A stretch of 64,000 bases of DNA from contig JASKMD010000012.1 of NCBI GenBank assembly GCA_030144725.1, positions 7,715,833 through 7,779,832 of the forward strand, read 5' to 3'. Source of the DNA: Haematococcus lacustris. Lineage: Eukaryota; Chlorophyta; Chlorophyceae; Chlamydomonadales; Haematococcaceae. The first letter of the stretch is position 1. Every line of letters starts with the position of its first letter. Of the stretch, positions 1 through 11,200 are shown piece by piece. Both the position numbers and the translations under genes were made by a program. Below the pieces are notes generated by a model, which worked only from the letters and a program-made list of their open reading frames with translations, did not search any database and was not told the DNA's origin.

Positions 1-1800
1 CAGCCCAGCCCAGCCCAGCCCAGCCCAGCCCAGCCCAGCCCAGCCCAGCCCAGCCCAGCCCAGCCCAGCCCAGCCCAGCCCAGCCCAGCCCAGCCCAGCC
101 CAGCCCAGCCCAGCCCAGCCCAGCCCAGCCCAGCCCAGCCCAGCCCAGCCCAGCCCAGCCCAGCCCAGCCCAGCCCAGCCCAGCCCAGCCCAGCCCAGCC
201 CAGCCCAGCCCAGCCCAGCCCAGCCCAGCCCAGCCCAGCCCAGCCCAGCCCAGCCCAGCCCAGCCCAGCCCAGCCCAGCCCAGCCCAGCCCAGCCCAGCC
301 CAGCCCAGCCCAGCCCAGCCCAGCCCAGCCCAGCCCAGCCCAGCCCAGCCCAGCCCAGCCCAGCCCAGCCCAGCCCAGCCCAGCCCAGCCCAGCCCAGCC
401 CAGCCCAGCCCAGCCCAGCCCAGCCCAGCCCAGCCCAGCCCAGCCCAGCCCAGCCCAGCCCAGCCCAGCCCAGCCCAGCCCAGCCCAGCCCAGCCCAGCC
501 CAGCCCAGCCCAGCCCAGCCCAGCCCAGCCCAGCCCAGCCCAGCCCAGCCCAGCCCAGCCCAGCCCAGCCCAGCCCAGCCCAGCCCAGCCCAGCCCAGCC
601 CAGCCCAGCCCAGCCCAGCCCAGCCCAGCCCAGCCCAGCCCAGCCCAGCCCAGCCCAGCCCAGCCCAGCCCAGCCCAGCCCAGCCCAGCCCAGCCCAGCC
701 CAGCCCAGCCCAGCCCAGCCCAGCCCAGCCCAGCCCAGCCCAGCCCAGCCCAGCCCAGCCCAGCCCAGCCCAGCCCAGCCCAGCCCAGCCCAGCCCAGCC
801 CAGCCCAGCCCAGCCCAGCCCAGCCCAGCCCAGCCCAGCCCAGCCCAGCCCAGCCCAGCCCAGCCCAGCCCAGCCCAGCCCAGCCCAGCCCAGCCCAGCC
901 CAGCCCAGCCCAGCCCAGCCCAGCCCAGCCCAGCCCAGCCCAGCCCAGCCCAGCCCAGCCCAGCCCAGCCCAGCCCAGCCCAGCCCAGCCCAGCCCAGCC
1001 CAGCCCAGCCCAGCCCAGCCCAGCCCAGCCCAGCCCAGCCCAGCCCAGCCCAGCCCAGCCCAGCCCAGCCCAGCCCAGCCCAGCCCAGCCCAGCCCAGCC
1101 CAGCCCAGCCCAGCCCAGCCCAGCCCAGCCCAGCCCAGCCCAGCCCAGCCCAGCCCAGCCCAGCCCAGCCCAGCCCAGCCCAGCCCAGCCCAGCCCAGCC
1201 CAGCCCAGCCCAGCCCAGCCCAGCCCAGCCCAGCCCAGCCCAGCCCAGCCCAGCCCAGCCCAGCCCAGCCCAGCCCAGCCCAGCCCAGCCCAGCCCAGCC
1301 CAGCCCAGCCCAGCCCAGCCCAGCCCAGCCCAGCCCAGCCCAGCCCAGCCCAGCCCAGCCCAGCCCAGCCCAGCCCAGCCCAGCCCAGCCCAGCCCAGCC
1401 CAGCCCAGCCCAGCCCAGCCCAGCCCAGCCCAGCCCAGCCCAGCCCAGCCCAGCCCAGCCCAGCCCAGCCCAGCCCAGCCCAGCCCAGCCCAGCCCAGCC
1501 CAGCCCAGCCCAGCCCAGCCCAGCCCAGCCCAGCCCAGCCCAGCCCAGCCCAGCCCAGCCCAGCCCAGCCCAGCCCAGCCCAGCCCAGCCCAGCCCAGCC
1601 CAGCCCAGCCCAGCCCAGCCCAGCCCAGCCCAGCCCAGCCCAGCCCAGCCCAGCCCAGCCCAGCCCAGCCCAGCCCAGCCCAGCCCAGCCCAGCCCAGCC
1701 CAGCCCAGCCCAGCCCAGCCCAGCCCAGCCCAGCCCAGCCCAGCCCAGCCCAGCCCAGCCCAGCCCAGCCCAGCCCAGCCCAGCCCAGCCCAGCCCAGCC
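1..1800. repeat. Perfect CAGCC pentamer satellite
   Basis: About 360 uninterrupted copies of a 5-bp unit with no visible variant. It runs off the left edge, so the true length is unknown. The same pentamer recurs at 31,783-32,103 (reverse orientation) and 45,056-45,244. Five is not a multiple of three, so all frames through it are open and give repeating GLGWA or AQPSP peptides; those frames are not genes. Perfect homogeneity suggests recent expansion or assembly extension. Confidence 0.98.
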
Positions 1801-2483
1801 TCACCAAGGGTCTTGCTTTTCAGGTACTTGGCTACCACGCGCAACTGCCGCCCCACAGTGGTGCTCTGCCCCGGTCGGTATGGGTTGGGCACCTGGCACT
1901 GCTCATTCACGAACAGCTCTCGGCACATGCCCAGCTTGCGGCGGCTGACCTGTGTCTGCAGCACCAGCCTGGCTGTGCTGAGGTAGTGTTGTGCAAGGTA
2001 GGCAGCTGTCCTGGCTGCAGGCTTCCCACGGCGCCCCACTTGCGTGGGAATGAAGTTGGCTGTCAACGCGGGTGGGTCAGGAGCCGGGCAGGGCTGCTGG
2101 GCTGCAGTGCCTGACGGGATGCCATAGCCACCCTCAGCACACCGCTGCAGCACCTCTGGTGACACCTGGTGCCGCATCAGGATGTTCATTAGCTGCCGCT
2201 GATGCCGGGTGAGCCGGGGGCCGCGTTGACGGCAGCGGCGGACGTTGCGTATCGCAAGGGACAGCCGGCGCTTGTCTTGCTCCAGCAGCTGGATTGCATG
2301 GGTGCGCTCCTCAGCCAGCTGCTCCAATGCCACATTCTCACCCTGCACCTCTTGGTGTGCTGCCTGCAACTGCTCCATGTCTGCCTGCACCTGCTGGAAA
2401 TCTGCCATCGCATCATCGAGCTGCTGGTGGAGCCGCTCAACTTCTGCCCGTAACTGCATAGTCTCACCCTGTGCCTTCTTCAT
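1801..2483 (-). CDS. Unassigned coiled-coil reading frame, partial
   Basis: A frame starting at ATG 2483 stays open through 1,801 and runs on into the CAGCC array, so its C-terminus cannot be defined. The first 70 residues are rich in E, Q, L and A with heptad spacing typical of a coiled coil. A basic segment follows ([16 protein letters not shown]), then a folded-looking part with [25 protein letters not shown] and [15 protein letters not shown]. Codon use and composition look protein-coding. The frame is also open upstream of the chosen ATG, so the start is uncertain. I do not recognise the family. It lies divergent to the frame at 3,223 and both could belong to one repeat element. The real gene may end or splice near 1,801. 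Confidence 0.45.
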
Positions 2484-3222
2484 TTGAGCTTTTAAGCCAC
2501 TAGGGCAGCATTTAAACCCCGCCTTGGGTGAGGCATGCAGCTTTTGCAGGTGCAGCTGCTGCTTCGGGCTCACCCTTAACCCCCCATGGTGGTGGCTAGG
2601 GCTGGGAGGGGGCGGAGGGGGAGGGGGTGGGCTGGGAGGGGGTGGGCTGGGAGGGGGTGGGCTGGGAAGGGGTGGGCTGGGAGGGGGTGGGCTGGGAGGG
2701 GTGGGCTGGGAGGGTGGGCAGGGAGGGGTTGGGCTGGGAGGGATTGGGCTGGGAAGGGTGGGCAATGAGGTGGGCTCCTGCATTGATGGGTGGAGGGGTG
2801 GCGGGCATGGTGGGTCGTTGCATGCCGTGGCCTTGCACCATTTTGGTGTACATGATGTAACTTCAAAGCTGTCAAACAGAAAGAGGCCTACGCTGTTTGT
2901 TGTGCGGTTTGTTTCAACAATTGCGCTGATGGGTCAAGAACAAATAAAATATAGCCATTTTCTTGTGGGTGCAGCGGGTGCAACACAGTGGAGGACACAG
3001 TGGAGGAGGGGGGGTGTAAGCCGGGTGATACCTTAGTGTGCGCCGACCCAAATGGTGTATGTGGCGGAAGCGAGTATATTTATATGTTCAAATCACCCCG
3101 TCAAGGTGCCCTGCACGCCCGGCAGACATCGCGTTGGGTGTCAGCCGGACATTCCATCCTCATCTTATGGCTAATGCAAACAAACAAAACCGATAATTCA
3201 TAGTATTTGTGATGGCTTGACG
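2484..3222. other. Intergenic stretch with G-rich minisatellite
   Basis: Positions 2,600-2,765 carry about ten imperfect copies of a 15-bp unit, GGTGGGCTGGGAGGG, related to the pentamer satellite. The rest, including an AT-richer part at 2,855-3,000, is unique and lies between two divergent frames, so promoters for both may sit here. I see no RNA gene. Glycine- or proline-rich frames across the minisatellite are repeat artefacts. Confidence 0.6.
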
Positions 3223-4203
3223 ATGTTGTTTTCTATGGCTAAGAAAAAAAGACGAACCGTGCCTAGGCCAGTGCCGGAGGACCCGGACAGTGACATTGAG
3301 GACCGCGACGAGGCACTACAGCCGGACCTCACCGAGGCGCAGCAAAATAGAAAGGTTTCCGGAGAGGCCCGCGCTGCCCGCGATAGGGATAACACATACC
3401 ACGGCAGGAAGTGTAAGATAGCCCACCTCATCGACCACCTCCCGCAAGAGCTTTGGGATGCCTTCCTGGCCGACGCTGTGCAGCCACGAGTGGAGGCCAT
3501 CAGCGAGCGTGGGGTGCTCGCCAGCCTTGGGCTGGGCTTACTCGTGCGCGGCTTGTTTACCATTCGCGTAGCCGACCCGCTCGTCCTGCACGCCCAGCCC
3601 GTGTACACAGACATCCCAGTCTCTCAGGCAGCCATCCCGGACCTGAGCTGCCGGAACCTGTACCTGCAGCTGTGCCGCGGCTTGCCCGGAAACGGCGCGA
3701 ACACTCGGCCAAATGCGGCAGTGGCTGCCGTGCTGGCAGAGCACCCTGACCTTCGCGCCCGCCTCGCAGCAATCCCCCGCCACCTGTCTGACACCAACAT
3801 GGTGGACCACGTCGGCAAGCAGCTGGAGACAGCTTTCAGCAACATCCTCACTCTCCTCTTCGCTGGCAGGCTCAAGAAGTCTGTGTCCCTGGCTGGGGCA
3901 AAGGTCCTGCTGGGCACTGAGGAACACCGGCGCAGATTTGGATTCTGGGGGGTGGGTGGTGGGCACCTGCCAGCCTGGTCAAAGCGGGAGTGCACCTATG
4001 TGCGCCGCATGGTGTGCGGCCTGGACGTCAGCTGGCTGGTGGGGGAGGGTGGTGTGGTGGTGACTGAAGCCATGCAGGCTGAGGTGGCTTTGCAACGGGG
4101 CCTGCTGGGGCTTGAGGAGGGGGAGCTGGTGAATGATGACTGGGTGGAGGATCCAGTCAACCGGGGCCGGCTGCTGCGCCATGCGGTGCACACTACCAGA
4201 TAG
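3223..4203 (+). CDS. Unassigned single-exon protein (326 aa)
   Basis: An intronless frame from ATG 3223 to TAG at 4,201-4,203; a second ATG at 3,235 is possible. The N-terminus is basic and acidic (MAKKKRRTV, then a D/E-rich stretch) and looks nuclear. The middle has regular helical segments, for example AHLIDHLPQELWDAFLADAV and FSNILTLLFAGRLKKSV, and the C-terminal third is Gly/Trp/Val rich. No catalytic motif is visible. An intronless frame among intron-rich genes, next to satellite and another orphan frame, fits a mobile-element protein. One idea is that the helical part resembles the N-terminal half of Fanzor-type proteins, whose C-terminal halves are abundant further right; that is a guess without sequence proof. 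Confidence 0.55.
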   Translation: MLFSMAKKKRRTVPRPVPEDPDSDIEDRDEALQPDLTEAQQNRKVSGEARAARDRDNTYHGRKCKIAHLIDHLPQELWDAFLADAVQPRVEAISERGVLASLGLGLLVRGLFTIRVADPLVLHAQPVYTDIPVSQAAIPDLSCRNLYLQLCRGLPGNGANTRPNAAVAAVLAEHPDLRARLAAIPRHLSDTNMVDHVGKQLETAFSNILTLLFAGRLKKSVSLAGAKVLLGTEEHRRRFGFWGVGGGHLPAWSKRECTYVRRMVCGLDVSWLVGEGGVVVTEAMQAEVALQRGLLGLEEGELVNDDWVEDPVNRGRLLRHAVHTTR

Positions 4204-4606
4204 ATACCGGTGCAATAGCCAGCTACAGCAAGACAATCCAAGAAAACAAGATACCAAACCCCTCACAAAGGGGATGTGTGTGAGCAAGAGCTATAGAGTA
4301 GGGTAGAGCTCTTGCTAGTAGTAGCCTGGAGGCACACACACCAGAAGGCTGAGCTGAAGTGGGCATTAGGCACACTGTCAGTAGCCTTTACAACAGCGAT
4401 CTCGCAGCCTGTGTTTGATTACAACTCATGCTTTATTTTGGTGTTGCATGAGGGCTGTAGGGATTAAAACTTGTCAGACTTGCGGCATGTAAACGACGAG
4501 AGGTAATCGACACCGCGTGGGGGGTCACGTCTAAGTAAAATACACTGCAGGCCGAGCAGGGTGCCCCAGAGCCCCAGAGTCCATTTTGTTTCATCAGCCC
4601 GCCTTC
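4204..4606. other. Intergenic, no feature recognised
   Basis: Holds the 3' flank of the preceding frame and the presumed promoter of the small membrane protein gene. No repeat, RNA gene or coding exon could be supported. Confidence 0.5.
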
Positions 4607-4995
4607 ATGGACAAAGACAGACATGCGGCAGGGAAGCACGTCATCAATAGGCGGGACGTCCGCTCCAGTAACACCAACCTCGGCTTGGAGTTCGCTGTGC
4701 TAGGCCTGTGCTGTCTTGCAGGAGCTGTGGGGATTTACACAGAGGTGTGTTCCACCCAGCTGTCCACCCTGCACCCAGCAGCACCCAGGAGCCCTGCCCT
4801 GCAGCTGCCCTCATCACACTTGACATAACTCGTCACACGTAAGGTTTGCCGTGTGAATGTTGGTGGATGTCTGGTGCCTCACAGGATGTGCGGTTGACTG
4901 CCCTCATTTTCCTCGGGGGTTTAGGCGCCTGGCTCATGCAAGGCCTGCCAGCTGCACTGAAGGGCACTGCTGCAGCTGCCAAGTACAAAAAGTAG
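4607..4995 (+). CDS. Small two-helix membrane protein (82 aa), two exons
   Basis: Exon 1 is 4,607-4,744, ending GAG before a gtgtgt donor; exon 2 is 4,885-4,995, after a cctcacag acceptor and ending TAG. The phase is zero and the 140-nt intron is typical for this genome. The product has a basic, hydrophilic N-terminus of about 28 residues, a first hydrophobic helix (LEFAVLGLCCLAGAVGIY), a short polar turn (TEDVR), a second helix (LTALIFLGGLGAWLMQGLPA) and a basic tail (KYKK). This hairpin topology is common in small subunits of mitochondrial or ER complexes. I do not recognise the family. An in-frame ATG at 4,586 could add seven residues. Its intron contains a roughly 40-bp segment also found at 27,582. 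Confidence 0.6.
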
Positions 4996-5052
4996 GCGCT
5001 GTGGCAATGGTGCTTGCCCACGCAGCTCCCCTCACTCGATGTTCACTCCTTC

Positions 5053-5085
5053 ATCACCACCACCACCACCACCACCACCACCACA
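5053..5085. repeat. CAC trinucleotide microsatellite
   Basis: About ten CAC units between the small membrane protein gene and the nitroreductase gene. Confidence 0.9.
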
Positions 5086-5236
5086 TCAGTGGGCTACACA
5101 GGCAGCTGGGTTAGCTAGAGCCTGCCCTGCAGTGCCTGCTGTCCAGCAGGGGTTGGTGCCTCCTGCTGTCTATCACCTGCTGCCCAGCACCTGGTGCCTG
5201 ACCCCCTGGGCCTCAGGGAGTGCCTGCTGCCTGCAG

Positions 5237-7788
5237 GGCCCAGGTGCAGGGCAGCCTGGCAGTGCCACCAGACCAGCTGCTGCAGCTCTTGAAAGGCAGG
5301 CGCTCAGTGGCGCCCAAGGACTACACAGGAGCCAAGGTGGGCGGGGCGGTGCAGCAGCAGGCTGAGGCAGAGGCCAGGCCGGGTGCTGAGAGTCCGAGTC
5401 CAACAGCAGCATGTGGCATGGTCCTGGCACAGGGGGGGTAGTGAGCAGCAGGGCCACGGCAGAGGCAGGGTGGGAGGTTTGGGGAGGGACAGGAGCAGGG
5501 GGTGGGTAGCAGGGCGGGGGATGGTGTGACACTGGGGGGGAGTGCGTCCTGCACACACTCTGCCTATGGGAAGCACTGCAGGCTGGTGGAGCAGGCCGTC
5601 TGGGGTGGTGCCTCACGGGGCGCTGACCCTGAGGCACGGGGCAGTAGTCAGGCTGTGGTAGTGAATAATCATGGCACCAATGCAAGGGTCCCTAGCAGGT
5701 CACTAGCAGCGGCAGCAACAGCAGCATCAGCCCTGAAAGCAGCAGCAGCAGCGGCCAGGTGAAAGGGGCTGGGCAGCAGCTGGTGTCAGCCACCCTCAGG
5801 CAGGCCAGGAGCAGGCATATAGTTGAAACACAGGGGCTGGGCAGGTGGGGTGCAGGGCAGCGTGAGGGCCAGGGCTGCTGGGAGTGGCCTAGAACCCTAA
5901 CCCTAACCCTAACTTTAATCCTAAAGTCCTTCTCATGTCCCATTCCTACCCATGCCCCATTCCTTTGCCCAAACGCTCAAACTGCCCTACCTTGCTTACA
6001 CACACCCAGCAGGCTAGGTGGCCATGCTCCAACTGCTCCAACTGCCCTGCCACGCTTCTACTCAGTCAGCATGCCAGGAGGCTACTCCTCCAGCCCCTTG
6101 CCACCTTCGCCACTTGGACCAACTGAACAGCTGCCTGCCTGCCTGCTGCTTACAATCTGCCCGCCTTCCTGCCAGCTGGCCTGCTGGTCTGCCTGTCTGT
6201 CTGCCTTGGTGCGTGGTCAGGTGGACAGGGCTGCCATTGAGTTGTGCCTGGAAGCTGCACGCTGGGCGCCTACTCATAACCTCACACAGCCCTGGCGGTA
6301 AAGGCTCGCTGAGATTAGCGCTATGGCCAAAGATGGGGCCAGCACCTTTGCTTCGCGGGCAGCGACTGCACGCATTCCAGCACGCAGCCCTGGCACACCT
6401 ACCCCTTGCTGCAAGTGCAGCTCAGCCCCTTGCTATGATTTTCGATGCCATGGCCTGCTGGCACTGGCCCTGACTCTCACGTGGCAGGCAGGCTCAAAGC
6501 TGGCGTGCTGGTGCTGTGCAGGTTCGTTGTGCTGGAGGGCGAGGCCAAGACCAAGTTTGAGGTGAGTAAGGGGTCAGGGCAGAGGGTTAAGGGGCAGGGT
6601 GGGGGGTCAGGGTGGGGAGCCCTTATCCATGCCAGCGCAAGTGCCAGTGCCAGCGCCTCACCCCTGTACAGCAGCCACTGTGCCCTGGCCGGCCTGGCCC
6701 TGCCTGGCCCAGCCCAGCCCAGCCCTGGGTAACGTGTCCATCATACAGCTATGAATCATGCATTTGTGGAGGGTGTGACGTTGCACAGCTTGCAGGCACC
6801 TCGCTGCCGCTGCTGCCGTTGCCGCTGGTGCGGCCGCTGCTGCCGCTAATGCTGCTGTTGCCTGCAGACGTTGACCATAGACCTGGTGGGCCAGTACACC
6901 ACACCAGCAGACAAGTCCGAGGAGGCTGTGGCACGCTTGAAGGGCAAGGCCAGCAAGACCTGGCCCCTGGTGAGGTGCTGGCCACTGCTGAAGCTGGTTG
7001 CCTGCTGTGTGCATGACCTGCCACTGCCACAGTGCTGGCCATGAGCGTGACCATTCGCAGTATGAGGGACAAAGGGTTGTAGTACAGCAATGCACACAGG
7101 GCCACGATGCATGCTGGCATGGTGGCGACGATGCTCACGGCTGGGCTGCTAGCCCTGCCACGGCAGACAAATACATCATGGCCTCCTGTGCTGCTTGCTG
7201 CTCCTGGTGCTGCAGGTTTCGCATTACATCGTGATCTGCATGCAGCCCAAAAGCAGTGAGAAGTCCGGCAAGAAGAACCCCGAGTGGGAGGAAATTGCTG
7301 CCGTGTCATGCGCAGTCCAGGTGAGCCAGCCGTGCGATGCCAGTCATCAGCAGCAGCTACAGCAGCAACAGCAGCAGCAGCACATGGCATTCGCCCTGGC
7401 TGGTATGGATTGGCTGGTTTGGTGGCTGCTCGTGGACTCCTTATCTTTGGCGGCCCCTGCCTTGGACCTAATGGTGTGTTGAGCATTCGCGTTGTGCGAG
7501 ACGAGCAGCATGTCTGCAACCAGGTGGACATGACCTGTCTCCACCATTTGCTTCTCCCCCGCACCGCAGAACCTAGCGCTCATGGCCACCGCCCAAGGCC
7601 TCGCAGGGTATTGGAGCTCGTGGCAGGCGGCTGCGCGCGATGCTCCGGAGATGGCCGCGTTCTTGGGCATCGATCCGACGCAGGGCGACAAGTGCCTGGG
7701 TGTGTACTCCCTGGGGCTGAGCGACAGGCTCGCTGGTTACAAGGGCTCGCGAGCGCCTATCGCCGACAAAACGAGCTGGCTGTCATAG
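5237..7788 (+). CDS. Nitroreductase-family flavoprotein, six visible exons
   Basis: Exons: 5,237-5,336, 6,221-6,297, 6,522-6,561, 6,868-6,969, 7,216-7,320, 7,570-7,788 (TAG); every junction has GT/AG ends and the frame stays open. Nitroreductases are FMN enzymes that move electrons from NAD(P)H to nitro groups, quinones or flavin. Diagnostic segments in order: LLKGRRSVAPKDYTG (the RRS FMN-phosphate contact), LCLEAARWAPTHNLTQPWR followed by FVVLEGEAK, an ALMATAQGLAGYWSSW helix, and the C-terminal FLGIDPTQGDKCLGVYSLG. About 215 residues are visible, near the usual family length. The true 5' end is not identified: the first listed exon begins after an acceptor-like ctgcag and has no ATG, so a short upstream exon, possibly with a targeting peptide, is expected. 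The substrate cannot be inferred. Confidence 0.85.
5892..5915 (+). repeat. Interstitial telomere-like CCCTAA repeats
   Basis: About four CCCTAA units, the last degenerate, inside the first visible nitroreductase intron. TTAGGG-type telomeres are reported for part of Chlamydomonadales, so this may be an interstitial telomeric tract, though copy number is low. Confidence 0.55.
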
Positions 7789-8208
7789 TGCCGGCCTGGT
7801 TGAGACGTGGCGGAGGAAGCGTCAGCAGCGGCGTGTCAAGCAGCGGCAGCTGGCAATGGAGCAGAGGCGACACGTCGAGCTATAGCAAGAACGGCCCCCC
7901 GTGGCTGAAACTGGCCAGCCTTGGAGCTCATGACTCGTTTTGCATTGCTTCATCACAGGAGAAGGGTGTTGACGATTGACTAGCTCGATTGCGACAACCT
8001 AAGATACGCACAACGACACCATACAGAAACACAAGGCGGACACTTTGTTTGCACTTCCGTGCTTCTTGCTGGAAATCCTACATTTCTGGGGTCACGAGGG
8101 CAGTCGTCGTGGCTCCCTGCAGAGACTCATACAGCCGCAAGCGAGAGTTACGGCAGCTTGGCACCAACGTGCGGATGCTCCCACAGCTGTGAACGTGGGC
8201 CTGTACCA
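7789..8208. other. Convergent intergenic region
   Basis: Lies between the stop codons of the nitroreductase (+) and EH protein (-) genes, so it holds both 3' UTRs. No TGTAA on either strand or other feature could be assigned with confidence. Confidence 0.5.
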
Positions 8209-11200
8209 CTACGCAAAAGCGTTGTCATCGAAGCCAAGGTCGTTCACCCCTGCTGCAGCGGGAGGAGATGGCTTTGCAACAGCAGCGGTGTCGGCTGGCG
8301 CACTTTGCTGTGGCTGAGCGGCTCCGCTGCCGCCAGCGCCTCCCATTGCCGGCCCAAATGCGTCGTCGTCAAACCCGGATGACATAGTGTGCATATGTGG
8401 CGCTGCAGTTGTCGACGCCGCGGGAGTTGCGGTGCCACTGCAAGACGGTGGCACCGCGCCCCCGGCGGCGGGAGTGGATGTAGTCGAAGTTTTACTTGGC
8501 TGGACTGGTGTGGCAAGCGCTGCTGCCGGCGTTGTGGAGAATGCCGGGGGCTCCCCGAACCCCGCGTCCGTAAGAACTTTTGCCATGACGCCTTGACCTA
8601 CTGGGTACGCGGGTGCCTCGCCAAATGCGTCAATGTCGACTACGCCTGGGGCCGCGACCATGCTAACCTGCTTCGGCTGTACGTCCGTGGGCTTGCGGAG
8701 TTGCCCGGGCAGGGCATTGACGAGCACGTAGCCCCGCGCGTCTTCCTCCACGTCGTTCCAGTCCACGACACCCTCCAACGCATCATCCATCCACGTCGCA
8801 AGCCCGAGGTTTCCAGGCAAGCATTCCATAGGCACCTGGCCTCCCGCCTTGGTCACGGATGCGGCCAATGCCCGGTATGCGGCCGCGGCCTTGGACAGCA
8901 GCGGCGTCAAAATTGCTGACGCCGTGCCCGCGGCCCGCGCTGCTCGCGTCTCCGCTTGAAGGCTGGCCACCTCTCGCTGCACCTCTTCCATCTCTGCCTC
9001 CGTTCTGCTCTGCGCATCATGCAACTCGGTGAGGTTAGCTTGCAGGGCTGTCCGCTGAGCCTTCAACGCAGCCAATTGTGCGACCGCGCCATCACGAGCA
9101 GTCGTGGCAGCAACGACGTTAGCGTTTAGCTGTGCGACTTCCGCTTCCATCCGTGCCACGTCAGCTGGGGTAACCGCGTTGGCTGCAGCTATTTCCGCCT
9201 GCAACTGCGACAGCTTCAGCTCGGCTTCGGTCTTGCTGGACAACAGCGAGGACAGGTGCTCTCGCAATTGCGCCGCAGATTCGCCCAGCGCTTGCGCGGA
9301 AACATAGGCCTGCGAACGAGGACGACATGCCTGGCATGAAACAGGCGCAGGCTGTAGCTGCTTTGCGTGTGACCTTTCACCGTACACTGCTCATCGCGTG
9401 TGCCCCATGTGTGCGGCATTGGAGCAAAATTACGCCGCGTCAACATTGCACCCACGTCGTTGTACTTCTTGCGGCTGGCCTGCAGCTCGGACTCCAAGCG
9501 CGACGCCTGGTCCTGTGCCTCTAGCTTGGCCACATTTGTGCGGCTCTTGAAGATCGTGACCTGCGCAACACAGGCGACAATCGCACCCCGCAAGTCGACG
9601 ACCCTGCCCTTGCCGCACCCATGTAGATCTTCATACAGTCACCCCGCACAGCCAGTCTTTTCAGTACGGAAGTGCTCGCACATGGCTCAGCAGAGGTCGC
9701 GACCTTGCAGCCTGCCTGGCCATCGCAGAGCTAGCTACCTTCCAGCCTGCAATGAGATGTGCTGGCATAGCGTGCGGTGCGAGGAGGTACGGGCCCTTGA
9801 CACTCACCTCTTGCATGGCATTGTTAAATGCAGCCAGGCGAGCCTTACTTGCAGCAGCCTGCTCCTCTGCAGCATGCAGCTTGGCCTCATGCTCAGTAGC
9901 CTCCTGTATCGCGGCCTCTAGGGCGACCCTGCGACCACAGTGTCCAGTGTCCAGGCAGCTCTGGGCGTGGTGGATCAACTTCCCAGGCACTGACCCAGTG
10001 GGCGGCCTGGCGGTGGGTGGGCGGGCGGGAGGGCGTGCGTGCAGGCGTGCATGCAGGCGTGCATGCAGGCGGGCAGGCGTGCATGCAGGCGGGCAGGCAT
10101 GCAGGCGTGCGTGCGTGCGTGCGTGCGTGCAGGCAGGCAGGCAGGCAGGCGGGCGGGCAGGCAGGCAGGCAGGTGTGCCTACTTGTCTGCCCCTGGGCTG
10201 AGGCCGGATGCAATGGCGAGCGCTCCAGCCGGCAGCTGTGAGGGGCGGTGTGCCGGCACTGCCTCTTGGCCTGGCTCAGCCTCATGGAATCTGGGTGGCA
10301 GGGTGGGCATGGTAGGGGCGGTGACGGCCTGCTGTGAGGGGGGTGGGGCAGCCAGGGCGCTTGCGCCACCAAACTGGGACTGCAGAGACCAGGAGTGCGC
10401 CTGCAGCCAGCAGGTTGTGGCAGCAGGTTGTGGCAGCAGGTTGGGGCAGCAGCATAGACTGTGAGCATGACAAGCTCTACACCAATCTGTTGTGAGGCTA
10501 GTCTGTTGTCCTGTGGGACTCCCTACGGCCTGCTGGATAGGCGGCAAGGCAGGCTGCCAGCTGGTGGCCGGAGCTGAGCGCATCATAGCTGTCAGCGGCA
10601 GCACCCAGCAGGGTGGAGGCTCAAGGTGCCTGCCTGCCGCCATTGCCATCAGTCCCAACCTCCACCTGGCACCAAGCACCCCACCCCACCCTGTCAAATA
10701 TGCTGGCTGGCTGGGTCTATAGTCTGCCATGCTGTCCTTGTGTGATTGGCGCTGGTGATATCCTTCACTGCCGTTGGCTGTCCTCAGGGGTCATGGTGGT
10801 GTTGGCTGGTGTTGACTGGTGTCGCTGGTGATGGTGTTGAAGGCGCTGGTGACAGACCCGCACCACAGGGGGGAAGGGCCCAGGTGGCAGGGCAGGCGGG
10901 GGCTTGATGCCCCGCTTGGCTGCGTCCATGAGGTATAGGCAGGCCACCAGCTGCGCCTGGGTCAGCGCACCCCCGCTGCCGGCCACGATGTCCCAGATAT
11001 GGCGTAGCACGGCCTGACAATCAGGCAGGCAGCAGCCAGGCAGGAGAGTCACAAAGTGCAAGGGCACGTGGGCTGGGCAGGCGGGCTGGGCAGGCGGGCT
11101 GGGCAGGTGGGCTTGGCTCAGCCGCAGTTATCACATGGTGCTGACCCTGATAGGGACAGCCCTTGGTGGTGGCTTGTACAGGCATGGAGTGTGGGGGGTG

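Noticed and set aside
3223..4203. Naming the 326-residue protein as a Fanzor N-terminal half
   Set aside because: Only vague helical similarity and repeat context; no aligned motif seen, so kept as unassigned.
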